The position numbers and the translations under genes were made by a program. A model generated the notes under the pieces. That model was not told the origin of the DNA. It worked only from the letters and a program-made list of their open reading frames with translations, and ran no database searches. DNA of 64,000 nucleotides from Kaistia defluvii (lineage in GTDB: Bacteria > Pseudomonadota > Alphaproteobacteria > Rhizobiales > Kaistiaceae), in contig NZ_JAPKNI010000005.1 in NCBI RefSeq assembly GCF_026343955.1, positions 402,679 to 466,678 of the forward strand, in the 5' to 3' direction. Positions 1-8,155 of the stretch are shown piece by piece. How positions within the stretch are numbered: the first letter of the stretch is position 1; each line of letters starts with the position of its first letter.

Positions 1-58
1 TGCCGGTTTCATAGCGGATCGCGCCGCACGCGCATCCACCGGTATAGGGCTTCGTCAT
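1..58 (-). CDS. GFA-family protein, N-terminal fragment cut by window edge
   Basis: The first 19 codons read from an ATG at 58 give MTKPYTGGCACGAIRYETG. The CxC within a GGCxCGxIRYE context is the N-terminal zinc-binding signature of the GFA/CENP-V family (glutathione-dependent formaldehyde-activating enzyme-like proteins). A GGAG lies about 8 bases upstream of the ATG. The gene starts 23 bases after the SRPBCC gene stop on the same strand, so it is probably the third gene of the ArsR unit. The rest lies outside the window. GFA-fold proteins are numerous and mostly uncharacterised, so true formaldehyde activation cannot be claimed. Confidence 0.75.
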   Translation of the reverse strand, partial: MTKPYTGGCACGAIRYETG

Positions 59-81
59 CGTCTCGCTCCATCGCAACGGAA

Positions 82-546
82 TCACGCGGCCTTGGGCTTG
101 GCGAAGATGTCGAGCGCGCGGCCGGTTTCCAGATAGGATTTGAGGCTGGAAAGAACGATCGGCCAGCCCTTCGTGATCCCCTGCTCCATGCCGCTGCCGG
201 CTTCGAGCTCGTCATGCGTGACGGTCAGCCGGACCATGTCGTCATATTCGGCGATGTCGAATGTCACCCGGCTATGGCTTTCCGGATCGGCGGCCTGCGA
301 GGCGTTCGCCCAGCTGATGACCAGCCGGTTCGGCGGCGTGACTTCCACGACCTTGCCGATCAGCTGGACCGTCCGCTCCGCATCGGCGCGGACATGCTGC
401 CACTCCGAACCGGGCCGCCAGTCGGACACGTTCTCGTGGCCCCAGTAGCGCCGGGCGATCTCCGGCCTGGTGATCGCCTCGAACACCTTTTCGGGCGTCG
501 AGAGGACATAGGTCACGTACACGAAGCGCGTCGTCTCTTTGGGCAT
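82..546 (-). CDS. SRPBCC (AHSA1-like) domain protein
   Basis: This 154-residue protein has the START-like SRPBCC/AHSA1 fold. The opening strand reads FVYVTYVLSTPEKVFEAITRPEIARRYWG, followed by a characteristic W and P-rich turn (DWRPGSEW) and a C-terminal helix with GWPIVLSSLKSYLETG. These proteins form a hydrophobic cavity for a small ligand, but the ligand is usually unknown. It follows the ArsR gene by only 2 bases, and its GGAGG ribosome site lies within the end of that gene, so the two are translationally coupled. ArsR-SRPBCC pairs are widespread in proteobacteria and actinobacteria. A cytosolic ligand-binding or detoxification role is an inference only. Confidence 0.88.
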   Translation of the reverse strand: MPKETTRFVYVTYVLSTPEKVFEAITRPEIARRYWGHENVSDWRPGSEWQHVRADAERTVQLIGKVVEVTPPNRLVISWANASQAADPESHSRVTFDIAEYDDMVRLTVTHDELEAGSGMEQGITKGWPIVLSSLKSYLETGRALDIFAKPKAA

Positions 547-548
547 GG

Positions 549-863
549 CTACCCTCCTTCGAGTTCTTGCTTCAGATCATGCAGCAGGCTGAGCCGCTGC
601 CGTTCGAATTTGCGCACCCACCGCTCATAGACTTCGTGCAGCGGCACGGGATTGATGAAGTGCAGCTTCTCCCGTCCCCGCCGGACCGTGCTGACGAGAT
701 TGGCCGCCTCGAGGATCCCGAGATGCTGGGTCGCCGATTGCCGGGTCATGTCGAGGTGCTCGCAAAGCTTCCCGAGCGTCTGTCCGTTCTGTTCGCAGAG
801 CAGGTCGAGCAGCCGCCTGCGGGTCGGGTCGGCCAGGGCCTTGAAAACATCGTCGGCGTGCAT
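549..863 (-). CDS. ArsR-family transcriptional repressor
   Basis: This 104-residue winged-helix protein starts MHADDVFKALADPTRRRLLDLL, the standard ArsR/SmtB N-terminus. A recognition helix (MTRQSATQHLGILEAANLV, about residues 39-57) and a wing (RRGREKLHFIN) follow. It lacks the cysteine pairs of metal-sensing ArsR proteins; the single Cys residues at about 23 and 33 do not form a CxC metal site. It therefore probably belongs to the non-metal ArsR group that precedes SRPBCC genes. A GAGGAG ribosome site sits just before the ATG. The palindrome inside its own promoter (893-912) points to autorepression of the ArsR-SRPBCC-GFA unit. Confidence 0.9.
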   Translation of the reverse strand: MHADDVFKALADPTRRRLLDLLCEQNGQTLGKLCEHLDMTRQSATQHLGILEAANLVSTVRRGREKLHFINPVPLHEVYERWVRKFERQRLSLLHDLKQELEGG

Positions 864-887
864 CGCTCCTCACTCGCGTCGGAGGAC

Positions 888-917
888 AGAATATGCAGGT
901 AGATACCTGCATGTCAA
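888..917 (-). promoter_or_regulatory. ArsR-unit promoter with embedded 20-bp palindromic operator
   Basis: On the minus strand a TTGACA -35 (912-917) and a TATTCT -10 (888-893) are 18 bases apart. The spacer is almost filled by a perfect inverted repeat, ATGCAGGTA-(2)-TACCTGCAT (893-912), overlapping the last base of the -35 and the first of the -10. A dimeric repressor there would block RNA polymerase. The predicted transcript start is about 18-20 bases before the ArsR start codon. The elements are seen directly; ArsR binding is inferred from position. Confidence 0.82.
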
Positions 918-989
918 ATCACGGCCAGGCCGACGCCCGTCCGGGCTAACGGCGGGGTAACGGGCCGTTACCGTGTTAACCCCTCGCCG

Positions 990-1020
990 AAACGAAAACG
1001 GGCGCCCGAAGGCGCCCGTT
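990..1020 (-). terminator. Rho-independent terminator after the aldehyde dehydrogenase gene
   Basis: A perfect 9-bp stem (998-1006 with 1011-1019, arm ACGGGCGCC) and a 4-base loop are followed, reading on the minus strand, by TTTTCGTTTC. It lies 24 bases beyond the stop codon of the dehydrogenase gene and closes that unit. Confidence 0.8.
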
Positions 1021-1043
1021 CGAAACTCGCTTGCGACAGCCGA

Positions 1044-2480
1044 TCAGGGCTGCGTGTAGGACGTCTTGACCGTCGTGAAGAACTCGGCCGCGTACTTGCC
1101 CTGCTCGCGCGGGCCGTAGCTCGAACCCTTCCGGCCGCCGAACGGCACATGGTAGTCGACGCCTGCCGTCGGCAGGTTGACCATCACCATGCCGGCCTCG
1201 GCATTGCGCTTGAAGTGCGTGGCATGCTTGAGGCTGGTCGTGACGATGCCGGCGGCGAGGCCGAACGGCGTGTCGTTGGCGACAGCCAGCGCTTCCTCAT
1301 AGTCCTTGACCTTGATCACGCTGGCGACCGGGCCGAAGACTTCTTCCTTGTTGATGCGCATGTCCGGCGTGGTGCCGGTGAACAGCGCCGGCTGCAGGAA
1401 GAAGCCGGGATTCTCGCGCTCGATGCGCTCGCCGCCGACGACGAGCGTGCCGCCTTCATCCTTCGCGATCTGGATGTAGTTCTGATCCTGATCGAGCTGG
1501 CTCTGGTCGACGACCGGGCCGATATGCGTGCCCTGCTTGATCGCGTCGTCGACGACGAGATCCTTGATGCGTGCCGACAGCGCCTCGACATACTGGTCGT
1601 GGATCTTCTCGGTGACGATCAGGCGCGACGACGCCGTGCAACGCTGGCCGGTCGAGAAGAAGGCGCTGTTCGCCGTGGTTTCGACGGCAACCTTCAGGTC
1701 GGCGTCATCGAGCACGATGGTCGGATTCTTGCCGCCCATTTCGAGCTGGAACTTGCGCATGACCGCGATCGAGGCCTCGGCGACCTTCTTGCCGGTGCCG
1801 ACCGAGCCGGTGAAGCTCAGCGCATTGACCTTCTTCGATTCGAGGATCGCCTGGCCGACGACCGAACCGCGGCCCATGACCAGGTTGACGACGCCCTTGG
1901 GCAGGCCGTTGCGAACCAGGATGTCGACGATCGTCCAGGCGCAGCCCGGAACGAGATCGGCCGGCTTCATCACGACGGTATTGCCATAGGCAATCGCCGG
2001 AGCCAGCTTCCAGGCGGGAATCGCGATCGGGAAGTTCCACGGCGTGATCAGGCCGACGACGCCGACCGGCTCGCGGGTGATCGTGACGTCGATGCCCGGA
2101 CGCACGCTCGGCAGGATCTCGCCGGCCAGGCGCAGGGTCTCACCGGCGAAGAAGTGGAAGATCTGCGCGGCGCGCATCGTCTCGCCAATGCCCTCGGGAA
2201 GGGTCTTGCCTTCCTCGCGCGACAGCAGGCGGCCGATTTCTTCCTTGCGGGCAAGGATTTCGTCGCCGGTCGCCTTCAGGATGTCGTGGCGCTGCTGGAT
2301 GCCCGAGAGCGACCAGGTCTTGAAAGCGTCGGCGGCCGCGTCGATCGCGGCCTTGGCGTCTGCCGCCGTGCCCTGCGCGTATTCGCCGATCACTTCGTTC
2401 GTGTTGGACGGGTTGATGTTGGGGCGCGCATCGCCGCCAACCCACTCGCCGCCAATGTAATTCTTGTGAAGTTCGCTCAT
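1044..2480 (-). CDS. Alpha-ketoglutarate semialdehyde dehydrogenase-type aldehyde dehydrogenase
   Basis: This 478-residue NAD(P)-dependent aldehyde dehydrogenase has the full catalytic set: the TPWNFP motif with Asn149, Glu247 in QLEMGGKNP, and nucleophile Cys281 in GQRCTASSR. The KFQLEMGGKN...GQRCTASSR...REQG pattern matches my memory of the YcbD/KGSADH type II-III subfamily, which oxidises 2,5-dioxopentanoate to 2-oxoglutarate at the end of non-phosphorylative sugar-acid pathways. The next gene upstream encodes an FAH-fold AraD1/GguC-like enzyme and the first gene of the unit an FCD-GntR regulator. That context supports sugar-acid catabolism. The exact substrate is inferred; succinate-semialdehyde or another aldehyde cannot be excluded. 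Confidence 0.85.
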   Translation of the reverse strand: MSELHKNYIGGEWVGGDARPNINPSNTNEVIGEYAQGTAADAKAAIDAAADAFKTWSLSGIQQRHDILKATGDEILARKEEIGRLLSREEGKTLPEGIGETMRAAQIFHFFAGETLRLAGEILPSVRPGIDVTITREPVGVVGLITPWNFPIAIPAWKLAPAIAYGNTVVMKPADLVPGCAWTIVDILVRNGLPKGVVNLVMGRGSVVGQAILESKKVNALSFTGSVGTGKKVAEASIAVMRKFQLEMGGKNPTIVLDDADLKVAVETTANSAFFSTGQRCTASSRLIVTEKIHDQYVEALSARIKDLVVDDAIKQGTHIGPVVDQSQLDQDQNYIQIAKDEGGTLVVGGERIERENPGFFLQPALFTGTTPDMRINKEEVFGPVASVIKVKDYEEALAVANDTPFGLAAGIVTTSLKHATHFKRNAEAGMVMVNLPTAGVDYHVPFGGRKGSSYGPREQGKYAAEFFTTVKTSYTQP

Positions 2481-2509
2481 CAGATGATCCTTGAACGTCG
2501 TGAACGGGA

Positions 2510-2533
2510 TTCGCCCGGACGGAGCCGGGCGAA
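2510..2533. repeat. Intercistronic inverted repeat (9-bp stem)
   Basis: Arms TTCGCCCGG (2510-2518) and CCGGGCGAA (2525-2533) with a 6-base loop lie between the AraD1-like gene and the aldehyde dehydrogenase gene of the same unit. There is no following T-run, so it is not a classical terminator. It could stabilise the upstream mRNA or tune downstream expression. Confidence 0.6.
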
Positions 2534-2598
2534 GGGGGTGTTGGGAGCAAGGCTCGGAGTTACGCTCTTGTATCCCTCCAGCCCCCCATGGCCAACCC

Positions 2599-3603
2599 TC
2601 AAAGCTGGGTGACCGACACCTTCTCTTCCTTGGCGAAGGCGAGCGGGTTCTTCAGCGCGAGGCCGAAGGTCTCGGATTCGATGTCGAAAACGTCGCCGGC
2701 CTCCGTCTTGACGCCGAAAGCCACGCTCAACGTCGCCGTGCCATAGGTGTGGACATGCACCTGGCCCGGACGGCGGAAGAAGTCGTACTTGAAGTGGTGA
2801 TATTCGAGGTTCGCCAGCGTGTGCGACATGTTGGCCTCGCCCGACAGGAAGGGCTCGTCAAAGATCACCTTGTCGCCGCGATGGATGCGCGAACGGCCGC
2901 GAACGTCGTCCGGCAGCGCGCCGACCAGCAGTTCCGGGCCGAGCGAGCAGGGACGCAGCTTCGAATGGGCGAGGTAGAGATAGTTCACCCGCTCCATGAT
3001 GTGGTCCGAGAACTCGTTGGCGAGCGCGAAACCGATGCGGTAGGGCTGGCCATCGTCGCCAACGATGTAGACGCCGGCGACTTCCGGCTCCTCGCCGCCA
3101 TCCTGGGCGAAGGAAGGCGCGGTCAGCGGCTGGCCGGGGCCAACGAGCAGCGCACCGTCACCCTTGTAGAACCACTCCGGCTGGACGCCCTGCTGACCGG
3201 CGGCCGGCTTGCCGTTCTCCAGGCCCATGCGGAACATCTTCATCGAATCGGTCAGCACTTCCGCCTCGTCCGGCGTCTTGTGCATGGCGTCGCGCGCCGA
3301 AGCCGAACCGAGATGGGTCAGGCCCGTGCCGGTGATCAGCAGATGCGCCGGATCCTCGTGGTCGATCGGGGTCAGGACGCGGCCGGATGCCAGCAGTGCC
3401 GCGCGGTCGACTTCCTCGGTCGCGCCGGCCGAAGCCTTCTCGACGATCGCCTCGATGCCGGTCTTGGCAGCAATTGCCGCCTGGGCCAGCGCATAAACGG
3501 TGGCGTAGCCCGGCACGATGTAGGACCGCTCGCCGGCGCCGTTCGGCACCGTAGCGACGACGGCACGTGCGCCGGCCTCGGTCTTGATCTGCATCAGTCT
3601 CAT
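2599..3603 (-). CDS. AraD1/GguC-like protein of the fumarylacetoacetate hydrolase superfamily
   Basis: This 334-residue protein resembles the GguC/AraD1 branch of the FAH superfamily. The C-terminal half carries the metal-binding pattern (FYKGDGALLVGPG, then EEPEVAGVYIVGDDGQPYRIGFALANEFSDH), in which acidic residues normally bind Mg2+. FAH-fold enzymes in such clusters can dehydrate 2-keto-3-deoxy-pentonates to alpha-ketoglutarate semialdehyde. That would be exactly the substrate expected for the dehydrogenase encoded downstream. The ATG has a good GGAGAGAAACG ribosome site. The gene lies between the GntR regulator gene (75 bases) and the dehydrogenase gene (118 bases) on the same strand. The family is firm; the dehydratase role is inferred from the neighbour. 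Confidence 0.78.
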   Translation of the reverse strand: MRLMQIKTEAGARAVVATVPNGAGERSYIVPGYATVYALAQAAIAAKTGIEAIVEKASAGATEEVDRAALLASGRVLTPIDHEDPAHLLITGTGLTHLGSASARDAMHKTPDEAEVLTDSMKMFRMGLENGKPAAGQQGVQPEWFYKGDGALLVGPGQPLTAPSFAQDGGEEPEVAGVYIVGDDGQPYRIGFALANEFSDHIMERVNYLYLAHSKLRPCSLGPELLVGALPDDVRGRSRIHRGDKVIFDEPFLSGEANMSHTLANLEYHHFKYDFFRRPGQVHVHTYGTATLSVAFGVKTEAGDVFDIESETFGLALKNPLAFAKEEKVSVTQL

Positions 3604-3678
3604 CGTTTCTCTCCTGTTGTGCCAAGCGGCCGTCTTCGCATGAGCCCGCGGCCTGTCCTGTATTGCGATCTGTATGAA

Positions 3679-4458
3679 CTAGCCGGCGCTGATCTCGCCG
3701 TCGGCGTCCGCGTTGCGGCCGACCCAGATGGAATCGAACACATTGCCCTTCGCGTTGCGCAGCAGGCGGCGCATGGCGAGAAAGGCCTCTTCCGGATTGC
3801 GGTCGCGAATGGCCTCGAAGACGTCCCGGTGCTGGAGCACGGCATCGTCTCCCATGACCGTCCGCCAGCCGAGCGAAAAGCTGATGACCAGACCGGATTC
3901 GATCAGGCCGCCGACCGAACGAAGCATCGGATTGTGCGAGGCTTCCAGGACCGTCATGTGAAAGGCGAGATCGGCGCGGATCTGCTCGACGCTGCCGCGA
4001 TCCCGGTTCTTGATGCCGTCCAGCGCCTTGCCGAGCAGTTCGATCTCCTCGGCCGTGGCACGCTCGGCCGCGCGCGACGCGGCGGCCGGCTCGATGATCT
4101 CGCGCATCTCGAACAGCGAATGGATGAAATCATCGCTCGGGCGCTGGTCGATCTGCCAATGCAGAACGTCCGAATCGAGCATGTTCCAGTCGACGCGCGG
4201 ACGAACCTTGGTGCCGATCTTGGGTCGTGAGACCGTCAGCCCCTTGGCCGAGAGCAGGCGGATCGCCTCGCGCACCGCGGTCCGCGACACGCGGAACTCT
4301 TCCTGCACCTTCGGCTCCGTCGGCAGCGTGTCGCCCGGATTGTACACGCCGGACACGATGCGGCGGCCAAGCTCGGCTGCGACCTTGTCGGACAGACTCC
4401 CGGAACGTTCCCTGCCAGTCGCGCGAAGCTGTCGCGTCTTATCCTGGGCACCACGCAT
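3679..4458 (-). CDS. GntR-family regulator, FadR/FCD subgroup
   Basis: The N-terminal winged helix (LSDKVAAELGRRIVSGVYNPGDTLPTE, then SRTAVREAIRLLSAKGL) is the GntR DNA-binding domain. The all-helical C-terminus has the FCD metal/ligand-site pattern: RADLAFHMTVLEASHNP, then a His in LQHRDVFEAI. I chose the ATG at 4458 because GAGGAAGGGG lies 7-9 bases upstream; an in-frame TTG at 4494 has no such site. This gives 259 residues. FCD regulators commonly sense sugar acids. The gene is first in a unit with the AraD1-like and dehydrogenase genes, so it probably controls its own operon through the site at 4533-4549. Confidence 0.9.
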   Translation of the reverse strand: MRGAQDKTRQLRATGRERSGSLSDKVAAELGRRIVSGVYNPGDTLPTEPKVQEEFRVSRTAVREAIRLLSAKGLTVSRPKIGTKVRPRVDWNMLDSDVLHWQIDQRPSDDFIHSLFEMREIIEPAAASRAAERATAEEIELLGKALDGIKNRDRGSVEQIRADLAFHMTVLEASHNPMLRSVGGLIESGLVISFSLGWRTVMGDDAVLQHRDVFEAIRDRNPEEAFLAMRRLLRNAKGNVFDSIWVGRNADADGEISAG

Positions 4459-4532
4459 TGCCGGGCCCCTTCCTCGATCCCTGCCTTCAACCAAGACGCG
4501 GCACCCCGAGGGAAAGCCGGCCGAATTCCATT

Positions 4533-4564
4533 ATCATAGTATGTTTGATCGGGTGAACTTTCAA
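4533..4564 (-). promoter_or_regulatory. Promoter and likely operator of the sugar-acid unit
   Basis: On the minus strand TTGAAA (4559-4564) and TACTAT (4536-4541) are separated by 17 bases, a good sigma-70 promoter. An imperfect inverted repeat, ATCAAAC-(3)-CTATGAT (4533-4549), overlaps the -10, with 5 of 7 positions symmetric. That is where an FCD-GntR repressor would block transcription. The 5' leader is about 70 bases. Confidence 0.62.
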
Positions 4565-4590
4565 CTTGAATACCGGAAAGCGGGCGGCTC

Positions 4591-4605
4591 GATACGGATC
4601 GTATC
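4591..4605. repeat. Inverted repeat upstream of the GntR promoter
   Basis: GATACG-GAT-CGTATC (6-bp arms) lies about 27 bases upstream of the -35 element. It could be a second regulator site. Nothing else in the 4459-4745 gap looks like a gene. Confidence 0.45.
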
Positions 4606-4745
4606 CGCATATAGCCGCTTTCGTCATATGCTTGAAAGCAAAGGTCCTTTGCCGCCCCCCTGCCCCCGCAGGCGCCGGACGGAAAGCAGCCCGGGCCCGC
4701 CCTCCCGCTTCCGGGACGGCGAGCCCGCAATGGGCCGCGAAAGGA

Positions 4746-5456
4746 TCAGCGGGCGCGCTGATTGAAGAGGATCTTCTGCGCTTCCGCATCATCCTTCAGG
4801 CTGACGGGAGCGACGGGGGCCTGCACCGCCATGCCGCGCGCCACGCCGGGACGCGCGTTCATGCGGTCGATCCAGGCCTTCACATGCGGAAACTCGGTGG
4901 TGTCGAACTGCTGGGTTTCCCATCCGGCCGCCCAGCCGAAAATCGCCATGTCGGCGATAGAGTAATCGCCGCCGACGAAATCGCGATCCGCGAGACGACG
5001 GTTGAGCACGCCGTACAGGCGATGCGTTTCGTCCTGATAGCGCTTGGTGGCGTAGGGAATGCGCTCCGGCGCATAGACCGAGAAATGGTTGCGCTGGCCG
5101 AGCATCGGGCCAAAGCCGCCCATCTGCCACATCAGCCATTCCTCGACCTCGACGCGGGCGCGCTCATCGGTCGTCGGATAGAATTTGCCGAACTTGCGGG
5201 CGAGATAGAGCAGGATCGCGCCCGACTCGAACACCGAGATCGGCTTGCCGTCCGGTCCCTCGGGATCGACGATCGCCGGCATCTTGTTGTTCGGCGAGAT
5301 CGCCAGGAACTCGGGCTTGAACTGGTCGCCCTTGCCGATATTGACGTAGTGCAGGCTGTAGGGAACGCCGAGTTCCTCCAGCATGATCGTGATCTTCTTG
5401 CCGTTCGGGGTCGGCCAGTAATGCAACTCGATCGGTTGGGTCTGTGTATGGGTCAT
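4746..5456 (-). CDS. Glutathione S-transferase family protein, YfcG/YghU-like
   Basis: This 236-residue cytosolic protein has a thioredoxin-like N-terminal domain that begins IELHYWPTPNGKKITIMLEELG. The PTPNGxKI segment and the GKGDQFKPEFLAISPNNKMPAIVD block are typical of E. coli YfcG-like disulfide-bond oxidoreductases, in which Thr/Asn rather than Ser/Cys contact glutathione. The ESGAILLYLA motif binds the gamma-glutamyl group. A helical GST C-domain follows. The start was placed at the ATG at 5456, where an AGG lies 6-7 bases upstream and the protein aligns with the family; the longer upstream frame lacks support. It is separate from its neighbours. Disulfide reductase activity is inferred. 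Confidence 0.9.
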   Translation of the reverse strand: MTHTQTQPIELHYWPTPNGKKITIMLEELGVPYSLHYVNIGKGDQFKPEFLAISPNNKMPAIVDPEGPDGKPISVFESGAILLYLARKFGKFYPTTDERARVEVEEWLMWQMGGFGPMLGQRNHFSVYAPERIPYATKRYQDETHRLYGVLNRRLADRDFVGGDYSIADMAIFGWAAGWETQQFDTTEFPHVKAWIDRMNARPGVARGMAVQAPVAPVSLKDDAEAQKILFNQRAR

Positions 5457-5681
5457 ACGGAACCTTTGGCTGTTGCAACGGCTGGCGCATCGACAATCGG
5501 CCAGCGATAGGTCGGTCCCCATACATGCGTCGCCACATACGGCAAGGCAAGACATGCAACCCGGATTGAAGGGCGCCCGACGGCAGTTGATGCCTTTGGG
5601 GAAAGCACGTGACGGCCCCGCGCGCGCCAGGAGCACGGCCGTGATCCTGGAACCCGACCTCGGGCTCGCCCGGGACGGGCG

Positions 5682-5888
5682 CTACCGATCAGGCTCGCGC
5701 ACGTCGAGTTTCTCCACGGTGAGCGTGCCCACGGACAATCGCTCGATCCGGGCCTCGAGGATGCGAAGGCGCCCGATGGCCAGTGCGCCGACGGCGATCG
5801 CACCGATCGCCGCCGCCCCAACCGCCAATGCGCCCAGCGCCATGGCGCCGCTTGCCCGAGCCCCGGTTACCTGCAACCCCCTGGTCAT
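5682..5888 (-). CDS. Small hydrophobic repeat protein of unknown function
   Basis: This 68-residue protein is built almost entirely of short repeats. Residues about 10-40 alternate small and hydrophobic residues in a G-A-hydrophobic-A-hydrophobic pattern (MALGALAVGAAAIGAIAVGA). The last 30 residues have a five-residue period (RLRILEARIERLSVGTLTVE), reminiscent of a beta-solenoid. The ATG at 5888 is preceded by GAGGGA. Similar unannotated proteins exist in actinobacteria and rhizobia, in my recollection. It may associate with membrane or form a small beta-helix. Base composition matches its surroundings. No function is known to me. Confidence 0.68.
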   Translation of the reverse strand: MTRGLQVTGARASGAMALGALAVGAAAIGAIAVGALAIGRLRILEARIERLSVGTLTVEKLDVREPDR

Positions 5889-5966
5889 GGCTGTCCCTCG
5901 ACAATTCGTTGAATGCAGGGACAACCATAGCGCGGAATCCGGTCCGCGGGAGCGGGCCGGCTGGGG

Positions 5967-7448
<1,482 letters not shown>

Positions 7449-7521
7449 GCGAAAAAGCTCCGAATAGAATACTGATCACCCGGTTAGAGCCTCGCGCGGC
7501 TTCCGGCAAGGCTTGTCGGTC

Positions 7522-7546
7522 AAAACGGCGCGCGAGCCGCGCGCCG
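7522..7546 (-). terminator. Terminator after creA
   Basis: A perfect 9-bp stem (7526-7534 with 7538-7546, arm CGGCGCGCG) with a 3-base loop is followed on the minus strand by TTTTGAC. It lies 12 bases past the creA stop codon and separates creA from gatB. Confidence 0.75.
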
Positions 7547-7557
7547 TCCTGCCCGCG

Positions 7558-8073
7558 CTACCGGATGAAATCGCCACATTTGGCGGCGGGCGTGTCGCCC
7601 CAGGGCATGATCGGCACGCTGGAAATCGAATTCTTCGGGCTGCCGTCGACCAGCTTGTCGGAGTAGACGAGATAGACCAGCACGTTGCGCTTCGCGTCGC
7701 AGCCGCGGGAAATCCGCATCTTCTTGAACCAGATCGAGCGGCGCTGATTGAACATCTCGCTGCCCTGACCGATCTTGTTCTTGAACTGGATCGGTCCGAC
7801 CTGGCGGCAGGCGAGCGAGACATCCGACGTCTCCTCGGCGACACCGAACATGCCGGCCACGCCGCCGCGCTCGGCGGCTGCGAAATAGCAGGCGACGCCC
7901 TCCACTTCCGGGTCATCGATGGCATAGGTCGCGATCTTGTCGTTCGGCGTCACCCATTTGAAGGTGGTCGATTCCTTGAAGATCAGGTCGGGATCGGCCG
8001 CCAGCGCCGGCCCGGCACAGGCCAGCAGGGAGACAGTGGTCAAGGCGGCGGTCAGGACGGATCCGAGGCGCAT
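7558..8073 (-). CDS. creA: CreA family periplasmic protein
   Basis: This 171-residue secreted protein has a Sec signal peptide (MRLGSVLTAALTTVSLLACAGPALAA, cleavage after ALA). The mature part matches E. coli CreA closely: TTFKWVTPNDKIATYAIDDPEVEGVACY, AEETSDVSLACRQVGPI, and DAKRNVLVYLVYSDKLVDGSPKN...SSVPIMPWG. The conserved cysteines probably form disulfides. I chose the ATG at 8073 because the signal peptide begins there; the longer frame adds an unrelated N-terminus. CreA is widespread, sits beside creBCD in E. coli, and has no settled biochemical function. No creBCD genes are present here. Confidence 0.93.
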   Translation of the reverse strand: MRLGSVLTAALTTVSLLACAGPALAADPDLIFKESTTFKWVTPNDKIATYAIDDPEVEGVACYFAAAERGGVAGMFGVAEETSDVSLACRQVGPIQFKNKIGQGSEMFNQRRSIWFKKMRISRGCDAKRNVLVYLVYSDKLVDGSPKNSISSVPIMPWGDTPAAKCGDFIR

Positions 8074-8155
8074 GGTGTTCTCCAGGACAAAGCGGTGCGC
8101 CCAATATAGGAAGGCGCAGCGCCACAACGAGAGTGGTACGCAAAAGCTCCCGTGA

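Noticed and set aside
1149..2612. Plus-strand frame of 487 residues opposite the aldehyde dehydrogenase gene
   Set aside because: Asp/Arg/Leu-rich shadow with no domain; the dehydrogenase has all catalytic residues.
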